Origin: Rhodospirillales bacterium
GTDB taxonomy: Bacteria; Pseudomonadota; Alphaproteobacteria; Acetobacterales; Acetobacteraceae
Assembly (NCBI GenBank): GCA_015654825.1
Contig: JAATGE010000367.1
Location: forward strand, 1 to 9,095
DNA: 9,095 nucleotides
Direction: 5' to 3'
In this document: positions 1-6,829 of the stretch, in pieces
How the letters are laid out: the number at the start of each line of letters is the position of its first letter
Position numbering within the stretch: the stretch's first letter is position 1
Program-made: the position numbers and the translations under genes
The notes under the pieces: generated by a model
The model's input: only the letters and a program-made list of their open reading frames with translations
What the model was told of the DNA's origin: nothing
The model's database searches: none

Positions 1-38
1 CTGGCCTTTGACAGGTCAAAATTTAAGGCCGTTGGTAT
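1..38 (-). repeat. Left copy of a 38-bp perfect inverted repeat
   Basis: Bases 1-38 are the exact reverse complement of 8954-8991. Inside the unit are the palindrome TTTGAC-CT-GTCAAA and a GGCCTT/AAGGCC pair. The window edge cuts the unit, so it may extend further left. Just inside (40-52) lies a CCCCAGACCC tract that also occurs in the other repeat units of this window. This looks like a dispersed intergenic element of the REP/palindromic type. No transposase is visible here. Confidence 0.85.
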
Positions 39-286
39 CATACCCCAGACCCGGTTCTTCTGGCTCGCGGCGAAGTACGGCGCCACAATGGCTGCTTCGG
101 TGCCTTTACGGCCGGCGGCCATTCATGTGGCCTTAAGCACGGCGCCCGATACTGCCACGCGACCCTCTCGATCCTGTCGTGCGACGTGTCCGGGCGGGCC
201 GGCGACGCCCTGCTGGCAAGATTGTCGTTGCGTAATGTGGAATTGAGCTGGTTTGCGGGTTGGACCGTCGCGCGAGGAGGATTAAC
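39..286. other. Intergenic stretch, nothing recognised
   Basis: This is about 250 bases between the left repeat and the ribosome-binding site of the first gene. The longest plus-strand ATG frame (88-246, 52 codons) has no visible signal peptide, membrane segment or known motif, and I do not call it a gene. I see no convincing -10/-35 pair. The promoter of the sensor gene must lie here or further left, but I cannot place it. Confidence 0.5.
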
Positions 287-290
287 GGAG
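287..290 (+). promoter_or_regulatory. Ribosome-binding site that decides the TTG start
   Basis: GGAG at 287-290 sits 7 nt before TTG 298. A second, stronger purine tract (AGGAGG, 275-280) lies 17 nt away, which is too far for this start. The spacing of GGAG supports TTG at 298 rather than the in-frame ATG at 391. Confidence 0.6.
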
Positions 291-297
291 AAGTCTT

Positions 298-2862
298 TTG
301 GCATTTTGGCGGAATAGTTCGATCCGCACGAAGGTATTGCTGGCGTTTGGCAGCGTTTTCCTGGCGGCTGCAGGCCTGGGCTTGTTCGACATGAGCCAGA
401 CAGCGCGTGTCGAAGCAGCAGCGGAGAACATCCGGGACGAGTGGCTGCCTTCCACCGCGGGCCTCGGGCGGCTTGCCATGGCGGCATCGGCCTATCGCAA
501 TGCGGAGGGGCGCGCATTGATTGCCGCCCTGTCGAACGATGCCGACGGCACGCGCAGGAGCGTGGCGGAATACGCCGCCGCCACGACGGTGGCAGACCGG
601 TTGTTGCGCGACTACCGTGCGCAGATCAACCCAGATACTTACGAATTCCAAACGATGCACGATTTCGACGTTGGTTGGAATCGCACGAAGCAACTTGGCG
701 CCGAAGTGATCTCGCTGATCGAACACGGCAAGGCGCCGGCGGCGGTTTCGCTTTACACCGGCGAGGATCGAACCGCGTTCAGGCAGGCGCTCGGTTATTT
801 GCAGGCAGACATGGCCTGGAATAGCGAGAACGGCAGGAAGGTGGTCGACCGAAGCGCTGCCGTGTACGAAACGGCGCGATGGCTTACGCTGCTGGCGCTG
901 GTCGCCACCGCAATGATTTGCGGCGTTTCCGGCCTGGCGCTGGCCGCGAGCGTGGTTGGCCCGCTGCGCCGTTCGACGAGGATCGTACACCTGATCGCGC
1001 GGGGCGAAATGTCGGTGGCCATCCCGGAGACCGACCGCGGTGACGAAATCGGTCGGCTGATGCGGTGCCTCGCCGCCATGCAAATCAGGCTGCGCGACCG
1101 CGCCGCGGAAACACTGGCACTGCTGCACGAGAAGGAACGGGCCGCGACAAGCCTGCGGCAGACCAATTTACGTTTTGATACTGCTTTGAGCAACATGGCG
1201 CATGGCGTCGTCATGGCGGACGGGCTTGATCGCATCGTGGTCGTCAACCGGCGTTTCTGCGATTTCTACGGGTTCGACCCGGAGGCCATTGCGCCGGGTT
1301 GCGCCTATCGCGATTTGATTGTGCTCGACGTCGCGGCCGGGAATCACGCCGGATGCACCATCGATCAGGTGGTGGCGGAGCATGTCGAAACCCTGCTGTC
1401 AAGGCAACCGACCACGTTTGTGCGCAAGCCGGCGAACGGGCGAACCATTGCCATTACACATGAGCCGATGTCGGACGGCGGGTGGATCGAACTGCACGAG
1501 GACATCACGGAGCGTCGCCGGTCGGAGGAGCGGATTGTTTTCCTGGCGCAACACGACCCGCTGACCCGGTTGCCGAATCGCGCACTGTTCCAGGAGCGGC
1601 TGGAGCAGGCGCTGGCCCACGCGGAGCGAACCGAAGGGTTCGCGCTGCTGTATCTCGATGTCGACCAGTTCAAGGCGGTGAACGATACGCTCGGCCATCC
1701 GATCGGCGACGAGTTGCTGCGCGAGGTGGCGTTACGGCTGCGCGACGTGGTGCGGGAGAGCGACACCGTCGCACGGCTTGGCGGCGACGAATTCGCCATT
1801 CTGCAACTGGGTGTTTCGCTACCGACCGACGCCACGACCTTGGCGCGGCGCATTGTGCGGACCGTCGGCGCGCCGTACGAGTTGCAGGGGCATCGGGTGG
1901 TCGTCGGGGTCAGCATCGGCATCGCGCTGGCACCGGGCGATGCGACGCATCCCACGCAGTTGCTGAAGAACGCCGATCTGGCATTGTATCGTGCCAAGCG
2001 GGAGGGTCGCGGCACCTGGCGTTTTTTCGAGCCGAAAATGGATGCGATCGCGCAGGCGCGCCGTGCCATGGAACTCGATTTACGCAGTGCGCTGCTGTTG
2101 CAGCAGCTCGAGGTCTATTACCAGCCGGTGGTATGCTGCCGCACGCGGTGCGTGACCGGGTTCGAGGCGTTGCTGCGCTGGCATCATCCGACGCGCGGCA
2201 TGGTGCCGCCGCTGGAGTTCATTTCTGTTGCGGAGGAAATTGGCCTGATCGTGCCGATCGGTGCGTGGGTGTTGCAACAGGCCTGCACGGAGGCGTCGGG
2301 CTGGCCCGATCACCTGAAGGTGGCGGTGAACCTGTCGCCGGTGCAGTTCCGCGGCCACGCGCTGGTCGGAACCGTCGCGGACGCAATGCGCAGTTCCGGA
2401 ATCGCACCGGCGCGGATGGGGCTGGAAATCACCGAATCGGTGCTGCTGGAGGACAATAGCGCGACGCTTTCCATCCTGCATGAATTGCGCAAGCTGGGTG
2501 CGCGCATTTCGATGGACGATTTCGGCACCGGCTATTCGTCGCTGTCGTACCTGCGGAGTTTTCCGTTCGACACGATCAAGATCGACCGCTCGTTCGTGGC
2601 CGAATTGCAGACGCACGATGAGTGCCTGGCGATCGTCCGCGCGGTCACCGGGCTGGGCAGCAGCCTGCACATGAACACGATTGCGGAGGGCGTGGAGACG
2701 GAGGGGCAGTTTGCGATCCTTGCAGCCGAGGGCTGCAACGAAATCCAGGGGTATTTATTGAGCAAGCCCGTACCCGCGCACAAGCTTCCCGCCCTGATTG
2801 CCCTCCTATCCGCCCCCGAACCGCCCCTGCCCGCCCAATATCATCAAACAACCGCCAACTAA
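298..2862 (+). CDS. Membrane sensor with HAMP, PAS, GGDEF and EAL domains (c-di-GMP turnover)
   Basis: This 854-residue inner-membrane protein should make and/or degrade the second messenger c-di-GMP in response to an outside signal. In order it has TM1 (about 13-30), a periplasmic helical region (about 31-194, resembling four-helix-bundle MCP sensors, with a WLPSTAGLGRLAMAASAYR stretch), TM2 (about 195-220), HAMP (to about 270), PAS (about 290-400), GGDEF (about 415-575) and EAL (about 590-830). The diguanylate cyclase motif is intact (GGDEF, 495-499), as is the RESD inhibitory site (486-489). The phosphodiesterase residues are also intact: EAL 623-625, N678, E710, D740-D741, K761, E797 and Q817. 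Both activities are therefore possible; which one dominates cannot be read from sequence. The start is TTG. The first in-frame ATG (391, residue 32) would delete TM1, so TTG is preferred. It appears to be transcribed alone, with hairpins immediately downstream. The ligand is unknown. Confidence 0.96.
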   Translation: MAFWRNSSIRTKVLLAFGSVFLAAAGLGLFDMSQTARVEAAAENIRDEWLPSTAGLGRLAMAASAYRNAEGRALIAALSNDADGTRRSVAEYAAATTVADRLLRDYRAQINPDTYEFQTMHDFDVGWNRTKQLGAEVISLIEHGKAPAAVSLYTGEDRTAFRQALGYLQADMAWNSENGRKVVDRSAAVYETARWLTLLALVATAMICGVSGLALAASVVGPLRRSTRIVHLIARGEMSVAIPETDRGDEIGRLMRCLAAMQIRLRDRAAETLALLHEKERAATSLRQTNLRFDTALSNMAHGVVMADGLDRIVVVNRRFCDFYGFDPEAIAPGCAYRDLIVLDVAAGNHAGCTIDQVVAEHVETLLSRQPTTFVRKPANGRTIAITHEPMSDGGWIELHEDITERRRSEERIVFLAQHDPLTRLPNRALFQERLEQALAHAERTEGFALLYLDVDQFKAVNDTLGHPIGDELLREVALRLRDVVRESDTVARLGGDEFAILQLGVSLPTDATTLARRIVRTVGAPYELQGHRVVVGVSIGIALAPGDATHPTQLLKNADLALYRAKREGRGTWRFFEPKMDAIAQARRAMELDLRSALLLQQLEVYYQPVVCCRTRCVTGFEALLRWHHPTRGMVPPLEFISVAEEIGLIVPIGAWVLQQACTEASGWPDHLKVAVNLSPVQFRGHALVGTVADAMRSSGIAPARMGLEITESVLLEDNSATLSILHELRKLGARISMDDFGTGYSSLSYLRSFPFDTIKIDRSFVAELQTHDECLAIVRAVTGLGSSLHMNTIAEGVETEGQFAILAAEGCNEIQGYLLSKPVPAHKLPALIALLSAPEPPLPAQYHQTTAN

Positions 2863-2911
2863 TACCTACGGCCCGTTGACCTGCGAAGGACAGGTCAACG
2901 GCCGTAGGTAT
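2862..2911. repeat. Long hairpin after the c-di-GMP gene, related to the terminal repeats
   Basis: The left arm 2862-2883 and right arm 2891-2911 pair over 21 bp with one unpaired C on the left and a 7-nt loop (CGAAGGA). The left arm overlaps the last base of the TAA stop codon. A run of six T (2920-2925) follows about 8 nt later, so it may also work as a terminator for the gene at 298-2862. The arms contain ATACCTACGGCC and TTGACCTG, close to ATACCAACGGCC and TTGACCTG in the 38-bp repeat. This suggests a common element family. Confidence 0.8.
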
Positions 2912-2926
2912 GAGAGTCATTTTTTC

Positions 2927-2955
2927 GCGCGCCGCCGCCCGCCAACCCGGCGCGC
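2927..2955. repeat. GC-rich inverted repeat
   Basis: GCGCGCCG (2927-2934) pairs with CGGCGCGC (2948-2955) around a 13-nt loop. It lies between the long hairpin and the A/T-rich palindrome, giving three inverted repeats in a row within 130 bases. Its role is unknown; it may be part of a composite repeat. Confidence 0.5.
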
Positions 2956-2956
2956 A

Positions 2957-2997
2957 TACAAAAGTTTTTGCTTCTTTTTTCAAAAAGAAGTGCTTCT
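2957..2997. repeat. A/T-rich palindromic intergenic repeat, terminator-like
   Basis: CTTCTTTTT (2971-2979) pairs with AAAAAGAAG (2982-2990), preceded by the small palindrome CAAAAGTTTTTG. It is strikingly A/T-rich against the GC-rich surroundings. From memory, very similar elements recur between genes in acetic acid bacteria. It is a dispersed repeat that could act as a bidirectional terminator. Confidence 0.6.
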
Positions 2998-3037
2998 TCC
3001 TTTTTCGTTGTTCCGCGGTTGCCCCCGCCCACCTTCC

Positions 3038-3065
3038 TTGCCGAACCACTCCAGCAGTCTATACC
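3038..3065 (+). promoter_or_regulatory. Weak candidate promoter for the hydrolase gene
   Basis: TTGCCG (3038-3043) and TATACC (3060-3065) are separated by 16 nt, each matching four of six sigma70 consensus bases. Transcription would start near 3072, leaving a leader of about 20 nt before ATG 3094. This is plausible but not strong. Confidence 0.35.
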
Positions 3066-3093
3066 CGGGAGAGTCCCTACCCGGAGTTTTCCC

Positions 3094-4785
3094 ATGCGGC
3101 TGCGCCGCCTGCTGATCGCCGTGCTGCTGGCGGCGCCAGGTGGTGCCTGGGGTGAAGACTATGCGCAGAACGCCAGGGCGGTGCCGCCGGCGCCGTTGCA
3201 CGAAGCGGTGCTGCATCTTTCCGGCGACCCGGCGCGCCCCGTCGACCTGGTGGTGACGCTGTACACGCCCGACGGCGCGGGCCCCTTCCCGCTCGCGGTG
3301 GTCAATCATGGCGTCAACGGGTCGAAGGAACGGCCGGCCGACATGGCAAGGCACCGCTACACCTATGCCGCGTACTATTTCCTGAGCCGCGGCTATGCCG
3401 TGGCGCTGCCGATGGCGCGCGGCTACGCGGGGTCCGGCGGCGGCGGCGGCCATTACGGCTGCGATCTCGCCGCACTGGCAATGGATAACGGACGCGACAT
3501 CGAAGGCGTCATCGCCGCGCTAGGGTCCGATCCAAGGATCGATACGGCGCGCGTGGTCGTGGCGGGACAGAGTTTCGGTGGCTGGAACACGTTGGGAGTG
3601 GGTGCGTTGTCGCCGCCGAACGTGCGCGGCCTGGTGGATTTTTTCGGCGGCATTCGCACATCGGGTTGCGGTGGTGCCGCGGGTGGCGACGACGGGAGCC
3701 TGATCGAGGCGGCGGGCCGGCTGGGAAGCACGACCACCCTGCCCTCGCTGTGGCTGTATGGCGAGAATGACAGCCTGTTTCAGCCCAGCGTGTGGCGGCC
3801 GATGCACGAGGCTTATGCGCGCGCAGGCGGACGCGCGGAGCTGGTGGATATCGGGCGGTTCATGGACGACAGCCATCAGATGCTGAGCCATCCGGAATCG
3901 ATCCCAATCTGGGTGCCGCGGCTGGATGCATTCCTGGCGGGCATCGGCATGCCGTCGCGCGCGGTGTTTCCGACTTACATGCCGTTGCCGGTGCCGCCGG
4001 CGACGCATTTCGCGGCAGTGGACGACGTCGCCGCGGTGCCGTGGATCGGGGACGCCGGGCGCAAGCAGTATGAGCATTTTTTGACGCTGGGGCTGCCGCG
4101 GGCGTTCCTGGTGGCGCCCGGCGGCCAGAGCGCCGCGGCGGATGGCGGATTTGATCCGCTCGGGCGCGCATACGCACTGTGCCGCAACGCGCATCTGGCT
4201 TGCACACCGTACGCAGTCGATAGGGACGTGGTGTGGGTGCCGCCGGCGTTGGCGCCGCGGCCTGCAGCGAGCCATTTCGCTGCCATCGGCGATGTCGATG
4301 CGGTGCCCTGGGTCAACGACAAGGGCCGGACGGCATATACGCATTTCCTGACCGTGGCGTTGCCGCGGGCCTTCGTGATCGGCACCGGCGGCGAAAGCCT
4401 GGCGGCCCAGGGGGGTTCCAATCCGCTGGCACGGGCGATGGCGATTTGCGTGTCGGCAGGGATCGTGTGCCATCCCTATGCGGTGGACAACGAGGTGGTG
4501 TGGGCAGCGCCGCCGCCGCCAGCACCACCGCGGGCCAGCGGGTTCGCACGGCCGGCGGACGTGGCCGCGGTGCCCTGGGTGAACGCGCAGGGGCGGGCGA
4601 CCTACGCGCACTTCCTGACAATAAAGCCGCCGCGCGCCTTTGCGATAGCGCCCGGCGGGCAGAGCGTTGCCACACAGGGCGGCTACGATCCAATGGCGCG
4701 CGCATTGGCGCTGTGCCGCTCGCACGGCTTCGAGTGCCGGCCGTATGCGGTGGATGACGTCGTGGTATGGGTGCCGCCGCGTTGA
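3094..4785 (+). CDS. Exported alpha/beta-hydrolase with three C-terminal tandem domains
   Basis: This 563-residue protein has a signal peptide (about 1-20, MRLRRLLIAVLLAAPGGAWG) and so probably acts in the periplasm or outside the cell. Residues about 25-288 form a dienelactone-hydrolase/S9-like alpha/beta-hydrolase. The likely triad is Ser160 in GQSFGG, Asp225 in YGENDS and His261 in DDSHQM; His72-Gly73 fits the oxyanion segment. An esterase or peptidase reaction is likely, but the substrate cannot be told. Residues about 303-562 hold three gap-free copies of a domain, joined by Ala/Pro-rich linkers (see the repeat entry). ATG 3094 is chosen because GGAG (3083-3086) lies 7 nt upstream and a signal peptide follows directly. 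The frame is open further upstream, but that extension is translated repeat DNA. No terminator is evident after the stop; the phosphate transporter begins 136 nt later. Confidence 0.9.
   Translation: MRLRRLLIAVLLAAPGGAWGEDYAQNARAVPPAPLHEAVLHLSGDPARPVDLVVTLYTPDGAGPFPLAVVNHGVNGSKERPADMARHRYTYAAYYFLSRGYAVALPMARGYAGSGGGGGHYGCDLAALAMDNGRDIEGVIAALGSDPRIDTARVVVAGQSFGGWNTLGVGALSPPNVRGLVDFFGGIRTSGCGGAAGGDDGSLIEAAGRLGSTTTLPSLWLYGENDSLFQPSVWRPMHEAYARAGGRAELVDIGRFMDDSHQMLSHPESIPIWVPRLDAFLAGIGMPSRAVFPTYMPLPVPPATHFAAVDDVAAVPWIGDAGRKQYEHFLTLGLPRAFLVAPGGQSAAADGGFDPLGRAYALCRNAHLACTPYAVDRDVVWVPPALAPRPAASHFAAIGDVDAVPWVNDKGRTAYTHFLTVALPRAFVIGTGGESLAAQGGSNPLARAMAICVSAGIVCHPYAVDNEVVWAAPPPPAPPRASGFARPADVAAVPWVNAQGRATYAHFLTIKPPRAFAIAPGGQSVATQGGYDPMARALALCRSHGFECRPYAVDDVVVWVPPR
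4000..4779 (+). repeat. Three tandem copies of an approx. 80-residue Cys-pair domain inside the hydrolase
   Basis: The copies lie at residues about 303-384, 392-473 and 481-562 (4000-4245, 4267-4512, 4534-4779). The period is exactly 89 residues: Trp317, Trp406 and Trp495 fall at the same place. Shared landmarks are AVPW, GR, HFLT, PRAF, GG-S, GG, P--RA-A-C, then C-PYAVD and VVW. Each copy has a C-x6-C pair (363/370, 452/459, 541/548), which could form a disulfide in the periplasm. Copies 1 and 2 share about 47 of 80 residues by hand count, so the duplication is old. I do not know a named family for certain; a substrate- or wall-binding role is inference. Confidence 0.9.
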
Positions 4786-4823
4786 AATTGCGCGGCGGAA
4801 GGGTCGCGCCGGCGCGGGCCGCG

Positions 4824-4841
4824 CTGTCGCCAAATTGTCAT
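4824..4841 (+). promoter_or_regulatory. Candidate Pho box upstream of the phosphate transporter
   Basis: CTGTCGC (4824-4830), CAAA (4831-4834) and TTGTCAT (4835-4841) match the 7-4-7 layout of PhoB sites, two CTGTCAT-like repeats 11 bp apart around an A/T-rich spacer. The first half matches 5 of 7 bases and the second 6 of 7. No good -10 box lies at the usual distance, so whether it would activate or repress is open. Confidence 0.45.
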
Positions 4842-4921
4842 TCGTTCAATGGCGTGGCTCCCCTGTTCAGGCCGTGCGGTGCCTCGTAAGGGCGCTCAGA
4901 CAATCGCCATAGGAGGCTCCG

Positions 4922-6517
4922 ATGTCGGACGTCGCCCTCGACCGCCCGCCTCTGGACGCGAAACCGCAGGCAGCCAGCATCGTGCTATTCGTGGCACTGC
5001 TGTTGCTCGGCGTCGGCTTTGCCGTGCACGGCATCACGAAAGACATGAACGCGGCGAATACACCGCCGCTCGCGATCGGGGCGTTCGTGCTGCTCGGGCT
5101 GGCGCTGCTGATCGCGCTGGGATTCGAGTTCGTGAACGGGTTCCACGACACCGCCAACGCGGTGGCGACGGTGATCTATACCAACAGCCTGCCGGCGGAA
5201 GCAGCCGTGGTGTGGTCAGGATCGTGGAACCTGATCGGCGTGCTGGCATCGAGCGGAACGGTTGCGTTCACCGTTGTCACGCTGTTGCCTGTGGAGCTGA
5301 TCCTGCAGGTCGGCAGCGGTGCCGGATATGCGATGATTTTTTCGCTGCTGATAGCGGCGATCGTGTGGAATCTGGGCACCTGGGTCCTGGGGCTGCCGGC
5401 GAGTTCGTCGCACACGATGATCGGATCGATCATCGGCGTCGGGTTGGCCAACCAGTTCATGGCGGAGCCGGGCATCGGCGCGTCCGGGGTCGATTGGGGG
5501 CAGGCTGAACGGGTTTTCGAGGCGCTGCTGCTGAGTCCGCTCATCGGGTTCTCGTTTTCCGCGCTGCTGCTGCTGGCGATGAAGCAGGCGGTGCGGAACC
5601 GCAGGCTTTATGAGGCGCCGGATACCAGCACGCCGCCGCCGCCGTGGATTCGCGGCCTGCTGATCCTGACCTGCACCGGCGTTTCGTTCGCGCACGGATC
5701 GAACGACGGGCAGAAGGGCATGGGGCTGATCATGCTGATCCTGATCGGCGCGGTGCCGACGGCCTACGCGCTCAATCGCGCCATGCCGGAGAGCTCGACG
5801 CCGTATTTCCTGCAAATGACGCAGCAGGCGGAGCAGGTGTTCGCCGCGCATTCCAACGGCGCGATCGTTCCGGCGGCGGAGGCGCGGTCACAAGTCATGG
5901 AGGCACTGCGCGACCGCAAGCTGGGTGGCGCCGCACTGTTCGCGAGCCTTGCGGGCCTGTCGGCGGACATCCATGCGCAGGTGGCGGCAACCGGCTCGAT
6001 CGCGCATGTGCCGGCGGCGGCGACCAAGAACGTGCGCAACGACATGTTCCTGGTCTCCGAAGCGGTGCACCAGATGCAGAAGCAGGGTGTGACGTTCAGT
6101 GCGGCCGAAATGGATGTAATGCGGGAATTTCGCGCCGGCCTGGATGCCAGCACGAAATTCATTCCCAATTGGGTGAAGGTGGCCGTGGCGATCGCGCTGG
6201 GGCTCGGGACCATGGTGGGGTGGAAGCGCATCGTGGTGACGGTGGGGGAACGGATCGGCAAGGCGCATCTGAGCTATGGACAGGGAGCATCGGCGGAGCT
6301 GGTGGCCGCGGCGACTATTTTGGCAGCAGATTGGTATGGCGTGCCGGTTTCGACCACGCATGTGCTTTCGAGTGGGATTGCGGGGACGATGGCGGCGAAT
6401 GGGTCCGGGCTGCAATGGCGCACCGTGCGGAGCATCGCGCTGGCTTGGGTGCTGACCTTGCCGGCGGCGGCGCTGCTGTCGGGGTCGTTGTATTTCACGC
6501 TGCGGCAGTTCGTTTGA
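4922..6517 (+). CDS. pit: PiT-family inorganic phosphate transporter
   Basis: This 531-residue integral membrane protein should import phosphate (typically as a metal-phosphate) driven by the proton gradient. It shows the duplicated PHO4 architecture. The N-terminal half has GFEFVNGFHDTANAVA (67-80) and a PASSSHT loop. The second half has GVSFAHGSNDGQKGMG (253-267) and the matching PVSTTHV motif near the C-terminus. A long soluble loop (about residues 282-415) separates the two halves, giving the longer PitA-like form. AGGAGG (4911-4916) lies 5 nt before ATG 4922 and fixes the start. The gene stands alone; a possible Pho box lies about 80 nt upstream. No phoU-like gene, often found beside pit genes, is present in the window. 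Confidence 0.96.
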   Translation: MSDVALDRPPLDAKPQAASIVLFVALLLLGVGFAVHGITKDMNAANTPPLAIGAFVLLGLALLIALGFEFVNGFHDTANAVATVIYTNSLPAEAAVVWSGSWNLIGVLASSGTVAFTVVTLLPVELILQVGSGAGYAMIFSLLIAAIVWNLGTWVLGLPASSSHTMIGSIIGVGLANQFMAEPGIGASGVDWGQAERVFEALLLSPLIGFSFSALLLLAMKQAVRNRRLYEAPDTSTPPPPWIRGLLILTCTGVSFAHGSNDGQKGMGLIMLILIGAVPTAYALNRAMPESSTPYFLQMTQQAEQVFAAHSNGAIVPAAEARSQVMEALRDRKLGGAALFASLAGLSADIHAQVAATGSIAHVPAAATKNVRNDMFLVSEAVHQMQKQGVTFSAAEMDVMREFRAGLDASTKFIPNWVKVAVAIALGLGTMVGWKRIVVTVGERIGKAHLSYGQGASAELVAAATILAADWYGVPVSTTHVLSSGIAGTMAANGSGLQWRTVRSIALAWVLTLPAAALLSGSLYFTLRQFV

Positions 6518-6606
6518 GAGGAAGGCCTGGGGCTTGAGCCATAAGTGCGAACATAAGGATTTAGAGCGAAATCAATGAGTTGAATTCTGGTGGCTTCGCC
6601 GACCAC

Positions 6607-6640
6607 GGGGCTCCGCCCCCTGGACCCCCGACGGCGTGCC
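6607..6640 (+). repeat. Repeat module: GGGGC hairpin followed by TGGACCC
   Basis: GGGGC-TCC-GCCCC (6607-6619) forms a small hairpin and is followed by CTGGACCC and GGCGTGCC. The order matches GGGCTCTGCCCTGGACCC plus GGCGTGC at 8991-9027, so it is a diverged unit of the same family. It points towards the module at 6746-6792. Confidence 0.6.
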
Positions 6641-6745
6641 GCCGCTGTCGTATGCGCTGCGCGGCGGGAGCCTTGTGTACGGTCTGGCGAGTCGTTGGAT
6701 TTAGCGGCGCGCTCGCAGCCGATGCCAAACTCGGAGCAGATTAAT

Positions 6746-6792
6746 GGGGTCTGGGGCCTACTGGCCCCAGCGGGTCCAGGGCAGAGCCCTGG
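6746..6792 (-). repeat. Two-hairpin repeat module just upstream of the permease gene
   Basis: Hairpin one is CTGGGGCC-TACT-GGCCCCAG (6751-6770). Hairpin two is CCAGGGC-AGA-GCCCTGG (6776-6792), preceded by GGGT. The same two hairpins occur in the copy at 8988-9063, which lies in the opposite direction and has about 25 extra bases between them. Strand is given relative to the 8988-9063 copy. Confidence 0.75.
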
Positions 6793-6829
6793 CCTTCCTT
6801 TCCTTCCGCGGCTCCGGCAAGCACGACGG

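Larger units (their letters stand above)
6518..6829. other. Intergenic region filled with repeat modules
   Basis: These 312 bases lie between the phosphate transporter and the permease. They hold a GGGGC-TCC-GCCCC/TGGACCC module (from 6607) and a second module in the opposite direction (6746-6792). No gene is supported. No clear promoter for the permease is visible, and no good Shine-Dalgarno sequence precedes ATG 6830. Confidence 0.7.

Noticed and set aside
213..230. Sigma54-like TGGCAAG...TTGC sequence
   Set aside because: The GG and GC elements are three bases too far apart for a sigma54 promoter.
88..246. Small plus-strand frame of 52 codons before the c-di-GMP gene
   Set aside because: No ribosome-binding site, signal or motif; composition looks random.
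133..1128. Long minus-strand reading frame (331 codons) opposite the c-di-GMP gene
   Set aside because: Arg/His/Gln-rich with no family motifs; it is the usual antisense shadow of a GC-rich gene.
2968..3093. Upstream extension of the hydrolase gene to an ATG at 2968
   Set aside because: The extra residues come from the A/T-rich repeat, and the signal peptide with its ribosome-binding site is at ATG 3094.
3520..4833. Minus-strand reading frame of 437 codons opposite the hydrolase
   Set aside because: Composition is Arg/His/Pro-rich and low-complexity, and the plus strand has a clear exported hydrolase with conserved motifs; shadow frame.
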